From: Candidatus Magasanikbacteria bacterium CG1_02_32_51
GTDB taxonomy: Bacteria; Patescibacteriota; Patescibacteriia; Magasanikbacterales; UBA922
Length of the DNA: 20,674 bases
Assembly (NCBI GenBank): GCA_001871435.1
Contig: MNVC01000018.1
Location: 1-20,674 of the forward strand
Direction: 5' to 3'
The position numbers and the translations under genes were made by a program. The notes beneath the pieces were generated by a model, which did not search any database, was not told the origin of the DNA, and worked only from the letters and a program-made list of their open reading frames with translations. Positions within the stretch are counted from its first letter, which is position 1. Every line of letters begins with the position of its first letter. Below are positions 6,479 to 15,500 of the stretch, one piece after another.

Positions 6479-7084
6479 TTATGTCCTGTCCCAGACACCT
6501 GATACTTTCCAATCAACACCAACTAATTGAAAATCTATTTCAAATTTTTTCTGTTCTTTTATTTGTTCAAAAATACCATTTACATCTTTGGAAATAAGCT
6601 GTTCAGCATCAATTGTTACCTTGGCTGTACCAATATTTTTGTTAAAATCACTCAATGATGAACTAATTACATGAGTAGTAACTCCACTATATTGTACACT
6701 AGCTTCTGGTGCTTGGGAGTTCATCCAAGTCAACATAGACGCTGTAACACTATCTTTCAATTCTTCAATATTAATATTTTTATTTTGATTGGAATAGGTA
6801 AAAAATCTTTCTACAAAAATTCTGGCCATTTGTTTGACAAACAACTCTTCTGGTGTGCCATCTGGTTTGCTAATAATCTGATTATTTTGATTATTGATAG
6901 GATTCAAAATTATATTTGGATTATTAGAATCAATTATATTTTCATCTATAATTACCGTTGTTGACGTAGTATTAGTTGTATTATTATTTTTTGGTTTAAT
7001 ATAGATTAAGGACAAAACAACAATAAGAATAACAGCAACTACAATTCCAGAAATTATAAAAATTTTTTGTCTCATTGTAAACAT
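6479..7084 (-). CDS. Membrane-anchored protein of the T4SS-like locus, possible VirB8-like fold
   Basis: 201 residues not matched to a named family by eye. Residues 8-28 form a single helix (a very hydrophobic Ile/Val stretch) after a short basic start, so the rest should face outward. A low-complexity Asn/Thr linker follows (about 32-70). A compact C-terminal domain (about 75-201) has an opening helix (ELFVKQMARIFVERFFTYSNQ), several strands and a closing DFQLVGVDWKVSGVWD. One anchor plus a cystatin/NTF2-like alpha+beta domain is the layout of VirB8/TcpC proteins of type IV secretion systems, and the gene sits just after the VirB4 ATPase. The VirB8-like reading is inference from layout and position only. 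ComF follows 17 bases later. Confidence 0.6.
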   Translation of the reverse strand: MFTMRQKIFIISGIVVAVILIVVLSLIYIKPKNNNTTNTTSTTVIIDENIIDSNNPNIILNPINNQNNQIISKPDGTPEELFVKQMARIFVERFFTYSNQNKNINIEELKDSVTASMLTWMNSQAPEASVQYSGVTTHVISSSLSDFNKNIGTAKVTIDAEQLISKDVNGIFEQIKEQKKFEIDFQLVGVDWKVSGVWDRT

Positions 7085-7105
7085 AAAAAAATATTTTAAA
7101 CCTTG

Positions 7106-7120
7106 TCCGCCTTGGGCGGA
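7106..7120. repeat. Short TCCGCC/GGCGGA palindrome between VirB4 and the next gene
   Basis: TCCGCCTTGGGCGGA is a perfect 6-base stem around a TTG loop. It sits five bases past the VirB4 stop and has the same ends as the repeats at the tRNA genes and inside recO. It could act as an mRNA hairpin that separates the ATPase message from the downstream genes. Confidence 0.6.
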
Positions 7121-7124
7121 TTAA

Positions 7125-9011
7125 CTAAATTTTTTGTTCTTGATTTTGGTCCATTTGATCTTGAAATTCTTTTTTAGCTCTTTCAATATCCATAAGTTGT
7201 TGGGGATTGGAAGTAACCAATTGATCTTCTGTATAAGAAGCCACAATTTGGATAGCTACATGTTTGTTGCCAGCAAAGAATATTCCTTGTCCAACAGGAC
7301 TATCTAAAAGTAAATATTTTTCACCTTCAGTCAACATAAAAGTCTTCTGAATAGTATCAATTGCCGAAGGAGATTGTTTGAGTAAAAGTTGCATTGATGA
7401 GTTGTTGACAATCGCCTGTCCATAAGGTGAACGCAAAAAGTCGTTGACATCTTGGGTAATAGTAGTCACACCCAAAAAATATTTACGACAACGTTTGACA
7501 AGAGCATACATAAATCTGGCACTATCTTCATGCATCATTAGCCACCAAGCTTCATCAATCATCAACAAACGTTTTTTTCTTTCAGAACGAACAATATTCC
7601 AAATATAGTTTACCAAAGTATAAATAGCCATAGGTCGCAATTCATCTTCCAAATCACGCACACTAAATATCACTAATTGATTACTAGTATTGACATTGGT
7701 TGGAGAATTGAACAAACCAGCAAATGTACCATCAGTATATTTTTTTAGTCTAATAACCAAATTGTCAGCACCATCCATACCAGACAAAATATCTACTAAA
7801 TCCTGCATGACAGGAGGCTCAACTGTGGATAAATCACTATTGATAGTAATATCTTTTTTGGCATATGTCTCAAGCAAAGCTCTATCCAAAATAGAATCTT
7901 CAGTAGAAGTCAAATTGCCAAGCATAATACGCAAAAGACCCTTGAGAGTAATGACAGCACTACGAATAATATCTTCTGTAGAGACTTGTTGTCCTACTGG
8001 ACGAGGTAAATCAAAAGGATTGACCTTACTCTCCGAGGCCAAAGAAATATTAACATAAGTACCACTTACAGCTTCTGAAAGATGGGCATACTCCATTTCT
8101 GGATCAATTACAATGACATCCACGCCAAGCATCAAACTTCGCAGAATTTCTAGTTTTACAGCATAAGATTTGCCAGCACCAGAAGTAGCAAAGACTACCA
8201 TATTGGCATTTTGTAGAGAAAATCTATCAAACAAAACCAAACTGTTATTGTGTCTATTGATACCATACAAAATACCATCATCACTGGTCAACTCCGAAGA
8301 AATGAAAGGAAAAGAAGCTGCAATAGGTGAAGAATTCATGTTGAAAGAAACTACTAATTCATCAATACCAATTGGCATAGTAGAATTGAAGCCTTGTTCA
8401 GCTTGAAATAAAACATGCTTACTATATATTAATTTGGAACCAAAAATATTGTGAATATCATCAGTACTCTTCTCTAGTTCATCTTTACTTGAAGCATAAA
8501 GTGTAATATAAAAAGCAAATTGAAAAAAATGTTCAGTACCTTGGGTCAAATCATCACGCAGTGACTCAATATCACGCAAAGCTGTTTCACGAAGTGGATC
8601 ACGAGCTGCGCCTTTTTCGGCATCAGAAGATAGTTGAGCTTGCAATGCACCTACTTTATTCTTTAATTGTTTCAATATTACTGCAGCATTGACCGGATAA
8701 AAAAACATACTAACATCCATACTCAAATTCAAATTGAGTATACTAGCATTCCAACCAACACTAATATATCTTGGATAACTAGTAACAAAGATAGTACGCA
8801 AAAAAGTATCACCCAATTGCAAAAAGTTTGATTCAACTTTGAAAGCCGACGGCGCAATAAGATCGCGTATTGTCACCGTACCTTCACGATAAACACGCTC
8901 TTCTTCAAGAGTTATAATATCTTCTTTTATTTTCTTCTTTTCTTCATTTTCTTTTTCTTCGTCAGTAAAGTTGTTCCTAGAATTTCTATTGTTGATTGGT
9001 CTAAAAGGCAT
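7125..9011 (-). CDS. virB4: VirB4-like secretion ATPase
   Basis: A 628-residue cytoplasmic or membrane-associated AAA+/FtsK-HerA-type ATPase that would power the type IV secretion-like apparatus. After a charged N-terminus (about 10-40), residues 45-250 match the VirB4/CagE N-domain (LRTIFVTSYPRYISVGW). The ATPase domain has Walker A ATSGAGKS (275-282), Walker B LLMIDEAWW (482-490, Asp486/Glu487), the TITQDVNDFL sensor-type motif (517-526), and QLLLKQSP (541-548). It ends in a Gln/Asp-rich tail. Length is within the usual 600-850 range, and all motifs needed for ATP hydrolysis are present. The TraC-like protein encoded just upstream probably supplies an extra N-terminal part found fused in some longer homologues. 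No VirD4 coupling ATPase is seen nearby. Confidence 0.93.
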   Translation of the reverse strand: MPFRPINNRNSRNNFTDEEKENEEKKKIKEDIITLEEERVYREGTVTIRDLIAPSAFKVESNFLQLGDTFLRTIFVTSYPRYISVGWNASILNLNLSMDVSMFFYPVNAAVILKQLKNKVGALQAQLSSDAEKGAARDPLRETALRDIESLRDDLTQGTEHFFQFAFYITLYASSKDELEKSTDDIHNIFGSKLIYSKHVLFQAEQGFNSTMPIGIDELVVSFNMNSSPIAASFPFISSELTSDDGILYGINRHNNSLVLFDRFSLQNANMVVFATSGAGKSYAVKLEILRSLMLGVDVIVIDPEMEYAHLSEAVSGTYVNISLASESKVNPFDLPRPVGQQVSTEDIIRSAVITLKGLLRIMLGNLTSTEDSILDRALLETYAKKDITINSDLSTVEPPVMQDLVDILSGMDGADNLVIRLKKYTDGTFAGLFNSPTNVNTSNQLVIFSVRDLEDELRPMAIYTLVNYIWNIVRSERKKRLLMIDEAWWLMMHEDSARFMYALVKRCRKYFLGVTTITQDVNDFLRSPYGQAIVNNSSMQLLLKQSPSAIDTIQKTFMLTEGEKYLLLDSPVGQGIFFAGNKHVAIQIVASYTEDQLVTSNPQQLMDIERAKKEFQDQMDQNQEQKI

Positions 9012-9041
9012 AAATTAGTTAATTTGATTGTTAATAATAAT

Positions 9042-9127
9042 TACAAATTTCAAAGCTCAAATGTCAACTAAAATTCAAAATATAAATGTAAAAAATTTGG
9101 AATTTGGATTTTGTAATTTGGAATTTA
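9042..9127. repeat. A/T-rich repeats between the TraC-like and VirB4 genes
   Basis: The 120-base gap holds ACAAATTTCAAAGCTCAAATGTCA (split: ACAAATTTC at 9043, AAAGCTCAAATGTCA after it), an inverted copy of the family seen at 5687 and 11320. A tandem-like AATTTGGA series follows (about 9094-9127). This is the largest gap inside the T4SS-like gene run; elsewhere gaps are 1-50 bases. Confidence 0.55.
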
Positions 9128-9131
9128 ATAA

Positions 9132-9818
9132 CTATACTTCTTCTATTTGAAGTTTATCAATATCACCCAACTGTTCAGCAAAAGAAATATCTGGATTATA
9201 AGTATTATAATAAAGTTCAATCAAAGATTGAGTATCCAATTGAGCAACTTGCAAACCAATACCCTCTAGTCCAGCTGACACTTGTCGCACACGCAAATCA
9301 AGATCTTCTTTGCGTTGTCTGAATCTTTCATCTTTGAGATGAAGAGAAAGAGCTGGTTTCAAAACTTCTTTGAATCTTGCCCAAAAACTTTTTTTCTTGT
9401 TTGAAAGTGGGTCAAAAGGGACAATCACATAATATTTTTTTGTCATAATCTTACCAATATCCACCAATTCTTCAATAAATGATCGATAGTCGGCAGTTTG
9501 GACACGTAACAATTCATTGCTCTGTACTTTTTCGCGTGCTATTAATTTTTTCAAATAAGGTTTGATTTGCAAACGTCGAGATTGAACACAAATCTGAACT
9601 GGAAAATCCAAGGAATTCAAAAAACCAACATAAGCCGAGATAGTAGAATTCTGTTCGTCTTCTGATTTCAAGGCAAAATTAACACTAGAAGTAATAAGTA
9701 CAGCCCGAATAGTACCATCTCTTAGGACAACTACACCATCTCTAACTTCCGTGATATCCAAATAAGTTTGGGTGTTCGGTTTGCTAGCATTTTTTTTGAC
9801 AGCTTTTTTATTTTTCAT
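9132..9818 (-). CDS. TraC-like protein of the T4SS-like locus
   Basis: A 228-residue soluble protein. After a basic start rich in Lys and Asn, the region TYLDITEVRDGVVVLRDG (about 18-35) and SSVNFALKSEDEQ, then LDFPVQICVQSRRL, match the TraC-like domain that accompanies VirB4 ATPases in PrgI-containing loci; it has no Walker motifs. Residues about 165-210 (a charged segment, then LRVRQVSAGLEGIGLQVAQLDTQSLIELYYNTYNP) resemble the part of VirB4 N-domains that ends in the Leu-Tyr-Tyr-x-x-x-Asn-Pro motif. It probably docks on the VirB4 ATPase next to the membrane. It is encoded 120 bases before virB4 and 50 after the PrgI-like gene. The role is inferred from family and order. Confidence 0.82.
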   Translation of the reverse strand: MKNKKAVKKNASKPNTQTYLDITEVRDGVVVLRDGTIRAVLITSSVNFALKSEDEQNSTISAYVGFLNSLDFPVQICVQSRRLQIKPYLKKLIAREKVQSNELLRVQTADYRSFIEELVDIGKIMTKKYYVIVPFDPLSNKKKSFWARFKEVLKPALSLHLKDERFRQRKEDLDLRVRQVSAGLEGIGLQVAQLDTQSLIELYYNTYNPDISFAEQLGDIDKLQIEEV

Positions 9819-9868
9819 AAATTGATAAATATTTTTCTACAAATATCTGAAATGTTTAGTCTGTTATA

Positions 9869-10300
9869 TTATAAATCATTTTCCGGATTATAAAAACCCC
9901 CAGTATTGACAAGTAGTGCCAAATCTCTAATATGTTTTCTTTTGACTTGTTTTCTTGGCATAAGCAACTCTGGTACCATTGGTCTAATATTGCGTAAAAT
10001 ATCTAATTCCTTTTTTTTATAATGTTTGTGCCAAATACGTAATGATGGCTTTTTGATAGATTGGGTAATATTCAAAATAAAATAATGAAAAGGTTGACCA
10101 TTGATCTTCACAAAACTAAAAATCAAGGCTGTACCACCTAAAATAACCAAACTAGCAATAAACAAAGTAAAATCACCAAAACGATAAAACAAAAATATTA
10201 AAATACCAGCCACAAGCATAATCAAAAATTGTCTAGTAGTAATCGGACCGATAATTTTGTCTTCAACATCAATAAATTGTGGAACGACGAACTGTTGCAT
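9869..10300 (-). CDS. PrgI family membrane protein
   Basis: 143 residues. It opens with VPQFIDVEDKIIGPITTRQF (6-25), the conserved start of PrgI/VirB3-like proteins. Two adjacent membrane helices follow (about 25-39 and 44-64), then FVKINGQPFHYFILN (63-77) and a basic cytoplasmic tail. PrgI-like proteins are small inner-membrane subunits of Gram-positive-type conjugation or secretion channels, comparable in position to VirB3, and are typically encoded just before the VirB4-type ATPase, as here. The C-terminal tail of about 50 residues beyond the core is unassigned. Confidence 0.88.
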   Translation of the reverse strand: MQQFVVPQFIDVEDKIIGPITTRQFLIMLVAGILIFLFYRFGDFTLFIASLVILGGTALIFSFVKINGQPFHYFILNITQSIKKPSLRIWHKHYKKKELDILRNIRPMVPELLMPRKQVKRKHIRDLALLVNTGGFYNPENDL

Positions 10301-10308
10301 AAAACTAT

Positions 10309-11517
10309 TTAATTATTTAATTTGCTATTTACTTCTATTAGACTTTCATATTCTCCCAAAGTCAAGAAAAAATTGATATCTTTAGTCTCCAAAACTTGAG
10401 CTATTGTCATTTTATTATTGATAGCTTCTACAGTAGTACCCACATACATCTGATATAGAGGACTTTCTTGCCAACCGTTCAAGGTATCTAGAAACAACAA
10501 AAATGAATCTTCTTTCCACCCAACAAACTTAGACAACAACATATCTGCAGACTTTTTCGGATCTCGAGATAGACGACGATAATCTATCAGAGAAAAACTG
10601 GCTGCCTCTTGCCTTGGTCCGACAGTCTTATTTTCAAACTGTTCTGGAGGAGTTACATCATAGACAACAGAATTAGGAGCAGAATGTAAAAATGGTTTAG
10701 AAAAATCTGTAATCAATTTGTTGTTTGATTTTTTTTCTTCTGGAATTATCAATTTTGGTTTTTCCTCTTCTTTGAAAAGATCTTTTGGTAAAATATATTT
10801 ATTTTCTTTTAAAATGTCTTCTTTTTGATTGAACAACTTTTTCTTTTTTTCAAATACTATATCAAACAAATTTTCCAAATTATTCTTGGAGCTTTTGCTA
10901 CTTTGCAAAAGACGATTAGCCTGTTCACTATCCAATCCCAAACCACCGTGGTTGGCATCTCTGGTAGCATAATCCAAAAATTGATGATCATTTCTAATAC
11001 CCTTTTTCCAAGAAATAAGCAAAGACTTAGCTCTATTTTTCAAATCTTCATCAAAATCCATACTTAACATTTTGATATGTTCTTGCAGATCATGACCACC
11101 AACATATACCGAGCCTTCTGCTTTTAATTTGTTTACTTCAGCATTGTCTTCTTCAAGCAAAGATTTGTTGTCTCTTTCATCCCATTCAAAATTAGCTGCC
11201 ACCTCATCCCTAAAAATGTCTGTGACTGGCGTAGTAGTCGCCAATTCATGAGGTGTCTCTACCATCAAAACATTTTCTGTTGTTGGTTTTTCTTCTTGTT
11301 TTTCAATTACATTACTTTTTACATTTGTCATTTGAATTTGATTTGAAATTTGGTCTTTGAAATTTGCCATTTCTTTTTCCCCATTCCCCATTTGCCCGCC
11401 TAATGGGAGGGTTCCTCGTTCCACCGTACGCATTTTTTTGAATTCAGCCAAAGACACCCGTACTTTCGTACCATCAGCTTTCTTCACTAAAATTGTTTGT
11501 TGTTTTGTATCAGACAT
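10309..11517 (-). CDS. Unrecognised soluble protein of the T4SS-like locus, carrying a repeat insertion
   Basis: 402 residues, no recognised domain, no membrane helix. Three parts can be seen: an N-terminal variable region (1-110); a central helical region (about 135-235) with LKNRAKSLLISWKKGIRND and ATRDANHGGLGLD; and, after a Lys/Glu/Pro linker, a C-terminal helical region (about 305-400) with DPKKSADMLLSKFVGWKEDS and LDTLNGWQESPLYQMYVG. The two structured parts look conserved, since they avoid low complexity. Residues about 50-66 (MANFKDQISNQIQMTNV) are simply the translation of the dispersed A/T repeat, so this stretch is probably not part of the original protein. The gene lies one base after the 330-codon gene and 8 bases before the PrgI-like gene, so it is almost certainly part of the apparatus operon, as an adaptor, substrate or regulator. 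Confidence 0.8.
   Translation of the reverse strand: MSDTKQQTILVKKADGTKVRVSLAEFKKMRTVERGTLPLGGQMGNGEKEMANFKDQISNQIQMTNVKSNVIEKQEEKPTTENVLMVETPHELATTTPVTDIFRDEVAANFEWDERDNKSLLEEDNAEVNKLKAEGSVYVGGHDLQEHIKMLSMDFDEDLKNRAKSLLISWKKGIRNDHQFLDYATRDANHGGLGLDSEQANRLLQSSKSSKNNLENLFDIVFEKKKKLFNQKEDILKENKYILPKDLFKEEEKPKLIIPEEKKSNNKLITDFSKPFLHSAPNSVVYDVTPPEQFENKTVGPRQEAASFSLIDYRRLSRDPKKSADMLLSKFVGWKEDSFLLFLDTLNGWQESPLYQMYVGTTVEAINNKMTIAQVLETKDINFFLTLGEYESLIEVNSKLNN
11320..11372. repeat. A/T-rich dispersed repeat inside a coding region
   Basis: TTTGATTTGAAATTT then CTTTGAAATTTGCCATTT: the same core as the intergenic repeat at 5687-5744. It is read in frame and codes for residues about 50-66 of the 402-residue protein. 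The adjoining G/C-richer bases at 11380-11410 (coding for LPLGGQMGNGE) may also be foreign. Confidence 0.7.
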
Positions 11518-11518
11518 A

Positions 11519-12511
11519 TTATTTTTGATTTAATAAATCTTCGTTCCAAACAAATTTTCCTTGATTTTCATCAAACATATACAACTCTTCTATACTTTCG
11601 TCGTTATTTTCTTCTGCTAATTGCGTCAATCTATCTAGTACTTCTTCTATAGGTGACAGCTCTCCACTTTCATCATAAGAAAATTGTTGTTCGAGGAGGG
11701 ATTTGAGAGATTGGTAATTTGTTGGTATTTTTTCTGTATGAAGAGGTTGCGATGTCACGGTTAGTTTTTCAGTATTAATAAGTTCTTCTGCAGGCTCTAC
11801 TACTATATCATCTGACGCCATAAGTTTTTTTTGTTCTTCTGGCTCTAGATACTGAGTTGGATAGTATATACCGTCTATCATATACCAGATAGTATCTTTT
11901 TCTACACCTATCAAAAAATCCATCACAGATTTTACAATCACAACAACAAGTTTTTCATCAGCATCCAAATCTTCTTCTTGAATAAAAACACTGACATGAG
12001 CACTTAAATTTGAAAGCACATTGACCATAAACAAATCATCTTTTTTGTCATTTATTTGTTTCATGTCTAAAACAAAATCTTTTACTTTGTAAGCATTTCC
12101 TTCTTTTGTATAGTAAATAATTTCGTTAGAATTGAATATGGCTTCTTTTATTTTTTGATACTTCATTTGTATATCAGAATCATCAAGTGCTCTTAGGTGT
12201 AAATACTCTACAAGCATATCCAAAACATCTACGTTATTATAAAGTGCTAAGAAAAATAAAATACGAGACACAACAAAGACAAAATCATCTATTTCCAAAT
12301 AATTTATTCTTTTCAAAGCAAGGAGAGCAAACCAATACGTATAGCTTCTATTATAATTAAAGATGTCTTCATAAGACAAACTCTGTATAGACTGTTTCAA
12401 TTCAGACCACATTTCATCTCTTTTTTCTGGATCAGCAAAAAATTCATTGAATTTTTCATTCAAAGTCTCTAATTCTTCTTCTGATGAATTTTTGATAGGG
12501 TAAAATTGCAT
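11519..12511 (-). CDS. Unrecognised acidic helical protein of the T4SS-like locus
   Basis: 330 residues, mostly predicted helical and strongly acidic, with no signal peptide, membrane helix or known motif visible. Residues about 10-210 look like a continuous alpha-helical domain (repeating LEIDDFVFVVSRILFFLALY and MLVEYLHLRALDD patterns). A Pro/Thr/Glu linker (about 235-265) leads to a second short helical part (about 266-310) and an acidic C-terminus. It starts 3 bases after the VirB6-like stop and ends 1 base before the next start, so it is translationally close to both. A cytoplasmic partner of the long VirB6 tail is a reasonable guess, but nothing in the sequence proves it. Confidence 0.78.
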   Translation of the reverse strand: MQFYPIKNSSEEELETLNEKFNEFFADPEKRDEMWSELKQSIQSLSYEDIFNYNRSYTYWFALLALKRINYLEIDDFVFVVSRILFFLALYNNVDVLDMLVEYLHLRALDDSDIQMKYQKIKEAIFNSNEIIYYTKEGNAYKVKDFVLDMKQINDKKDDLFMVNVLSNLSAHVSVFIQEEDLDADEKLVVVIVKSVMDFLIGVEKDTIWYMIDGIYYPTQYLEPEEQKKLMASDDIVVEPAEELINTEKLTVTSQPLHTEKIPTNYQSLKSLLEQQFSYDESGELSPIEEVLDRLTQLAEENNDESIEELYMFDENQGKFVWNEDLLNQK

Positions 12512-12514
12512 AAA

Positions 12515-15500
12515 TTATTTTTTATCTTTGAAGGCGTCTTCCATTGATCTTTTTGGACCACTTCCTTTTGGAGGTACTGGTTTTCCACTAGGAGCTGGTC
12601 GAGCAACTTGTGGCGGTGCAGTAGGAGAAGATGAGGAGGGACTGAGTTGTTTTCCTATACCATTTCTAGCGTCCTCTGGCAAAGCCTTGAGCAAATTTTC
12701 AAAACCTTCTTTATCATCACGACGCAGTTTTTCCATTTCATCTAAAAAAGCAGACGTAAAGTGAGTATTTGATTTAGCACTTTTCAAAACACCTATCATC
12801 TGTGTCATTGAGCGTCCATCCAAGGAAAATTTACCGTCCTTTTTTGACACAAAACCTCCTACACTAGTAAGCTTTGTAAGGTTTTGTCTTGTAGCAACAT
12901 AATCTCTTTTTTCTCTAAATTCTTTTTTGTCTGTCTCCAGACGTATTTTTACTCTGCCATTTCCGTCCAATTGTCTATCATTCAAAAGTCCTACCTGATG
13001 CAACAAACCATCAGAACCAGCAGCTTTTATAGCAGTGTCTAGATTTTTAAGCATAGCTTGAAATTTATCCTCACCACCAAATTTTTCTTTCATCCCTTCA
13101 AAAGCATTCAAAACATCTTCTTGATTTCCTGGCTCAATCTTTTTTCCAGAAAGAGCCGAAAATAGAAGGCGTTGTTTACCCAACAAATCATCTGTTCCTA
13201 CTCCATCTATTTCTTCTTGCTTAAAACCTACAGACTTCAAAATACCATTAAGAGCAGCATCACCCGCTTCTGCACTTTGTTTATGGGCAGCTGACAAGAT
13301 TGATGACAATTGCATGTAACTTTCTGGTGAAACAGTTTTCCCATCATTCAGACTTTCATTTATTTTTTTAGCAAGGTTTTGGGCTTGTTTGGTTATTTCA
13401 CGATAATTTAAACCATTATATTCTTCGTCTCTAGCCTTAGTATGTTTGTCAAGAGTCTGTTGATAGTGGACTGCTGTACCACCCTTATCCATACGCACTT
13501 GATCACGAGCTTCTGCAATTTTGATTTCCCTAGCTCTAGTATTATCCACACCTATCTCTTCAGCCTTACTAGAAGCTTCGGCAGCTTTTCCTTTTCCTTT
13601 ACTTAAAACCCCAGCTTCAGCATAAAGACTAGAAGCAGTGTGCTCTCTCCCCAAAATTCTTCTCTGTTTGTCTTTTTCAACCTTATCACCTGCTGACATT
13701 TTTTCGGCGACATAATCCAAAATTTCATTATTTTTAGTTTGTAAGACTTCCGCTTTGGCTTCTTCTCTTTCATTAGCTTCAATAGGATGAAGAACATCTA
13801 TATTAGAAACTGCTACATCATGCTTGTCCAACGCTTTAGTCAACAAATCAGATTTAGCCTTCTCTATAGCCTTGGCTAATTCATCACCGTTCAATTTATC
13901 AAGATCTGCTCCATTTTGTCCAGCTTGTTTTTTTAAATCCTTACTATATCTAGTATAACCATTTATTTCTTTAACTTCTTTTGCATAATCTCCATTAGCC
14001 TGAGCTATTCCTTGTGCTCGTTCTGGGTGTTTCTCTGCAAGTTTTTCATCAACTTTAATATCTACAATCTCATTGACAGCATTAATTTGTGCTTCATATT
14101 GGTTTTCTTTCAATAGTTTTTTGCCTTCTTTAGTTTTCAAAACAACTTGTAATTTTTGATAGGCTCTTTGTTCACTTTTACCGGCTGGTGTATCACTAGC
14201 AGAAACACTTTCTTCAGCTCTATCTTTGTGGTGTTTGGCTTCTCTTTCATAATATTCAGCTTGTTTATCAGCTCTTTCAACAGGTTGTAACAGCATCGCT
14301 TTAAACATTAAACCAGCTTTTTTGAAAGGATTTGTAGTCTTTTCTATCTCTTCCTCTCTTTTTTTAGCTTTTTGAGAGGCAGCTTCTATCCTATTAGTAC
14401 GCCTATTTTGCCAGCCAGCATTTATTCTATTTTTAAGTTTTTTAAGACCTGTCTTCTTATAAAGATAATTACTAACTCCTTTGCCAGCCTTACCTACCAA
14501 AGATTTACTCTGATCAGTCCCTTTTGAAAGCAACATCCTAGCTGTAGCATAGCCACTCGCGACAGTAGCAGTTTTTTTGATAAAATTTTCAGCAGCACCT
14601 GCCAAACCAGCACCACTAGCTCCTGTCTCTTTGGTAATTTTTAGACCAATCAACAAAAAAATCATAGCTAATATATAATTAGCCATATTTTGCCAAGTAG
14701 AAATAGAAGCCAAAGAAGCAGACAAAGCATCACTACCTTGACTTTGTTCAAGACTTATAGTACTACCTTGTTGTATTTCACTCATTATTTGACCTGTACC
14801 CAGTGTGGCAAATGACAACCACATGAAGAAAACCATCACTGGCGCCACTATGACATGACTAGTGAATTCAGACCACCACTTGCTAGCATATTTTTCACCT
14901 TTTGGTAAAGCTGAGAATAAATAAGCCAAAGGAGACAAAATAATCAATGCCCACAAGACAACAACCCGCAGAGCCATTATAATAGCATAAGAACCTATGG
15001 TAAAAGCCGTCCCCAAGGCAAAAATAAGAGACAAAACGGAAGCAGCCAAAATAGACAAGGTAAAACCTTGGACATTTTCACTAGGTTGTCCTGAAGCAAT
15101 TGTCTTAGATATTTGATCCATACTAAACATATTGATAAGATTTCCACCAGCACTAGCCGACACAGCATTCAAAAATGTAATAGTAAAGACGTGAGCAACA
15201 TCAATAATTAACTGGGCAATCAAATTACTAAAATTGATAAGTATAGCCATTATAACTAATTTTACCAAACTCTTTTTCCATTCAAATTTTTCTATACCCA
15301 AAATAGTGGCAAAAGCAATTACTAACAAAGATACCACAAAAAACATATTTGCCACATCACGCACCATCACCCAACCAAGCTTGACTACATTTACATTGAT
15401 ATAGTCATTATAACTAGCAAGAGTAATGAAATATCGTAAGAAGAAAATTGTCAAAGCAATAGCCACTTGAGCAATCGTCAATAATATACTAGCAACAGCT

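Noticed and set aside
7125..9818. VirB4 and the TraC-like gene as one gene split by a frameshift
   Set aside because: Each has its own ATG, complete domain ends and a 120-base A/T-repeat gap with stops between them, and separate genes are usual in PrgI-type loci.
13603..13797. Minus-strand frame of 64 codons within the VirB6-like gene
   Set aside because: It overlaps the large gene in another frame and consists of Lys-rich shadow sequence.
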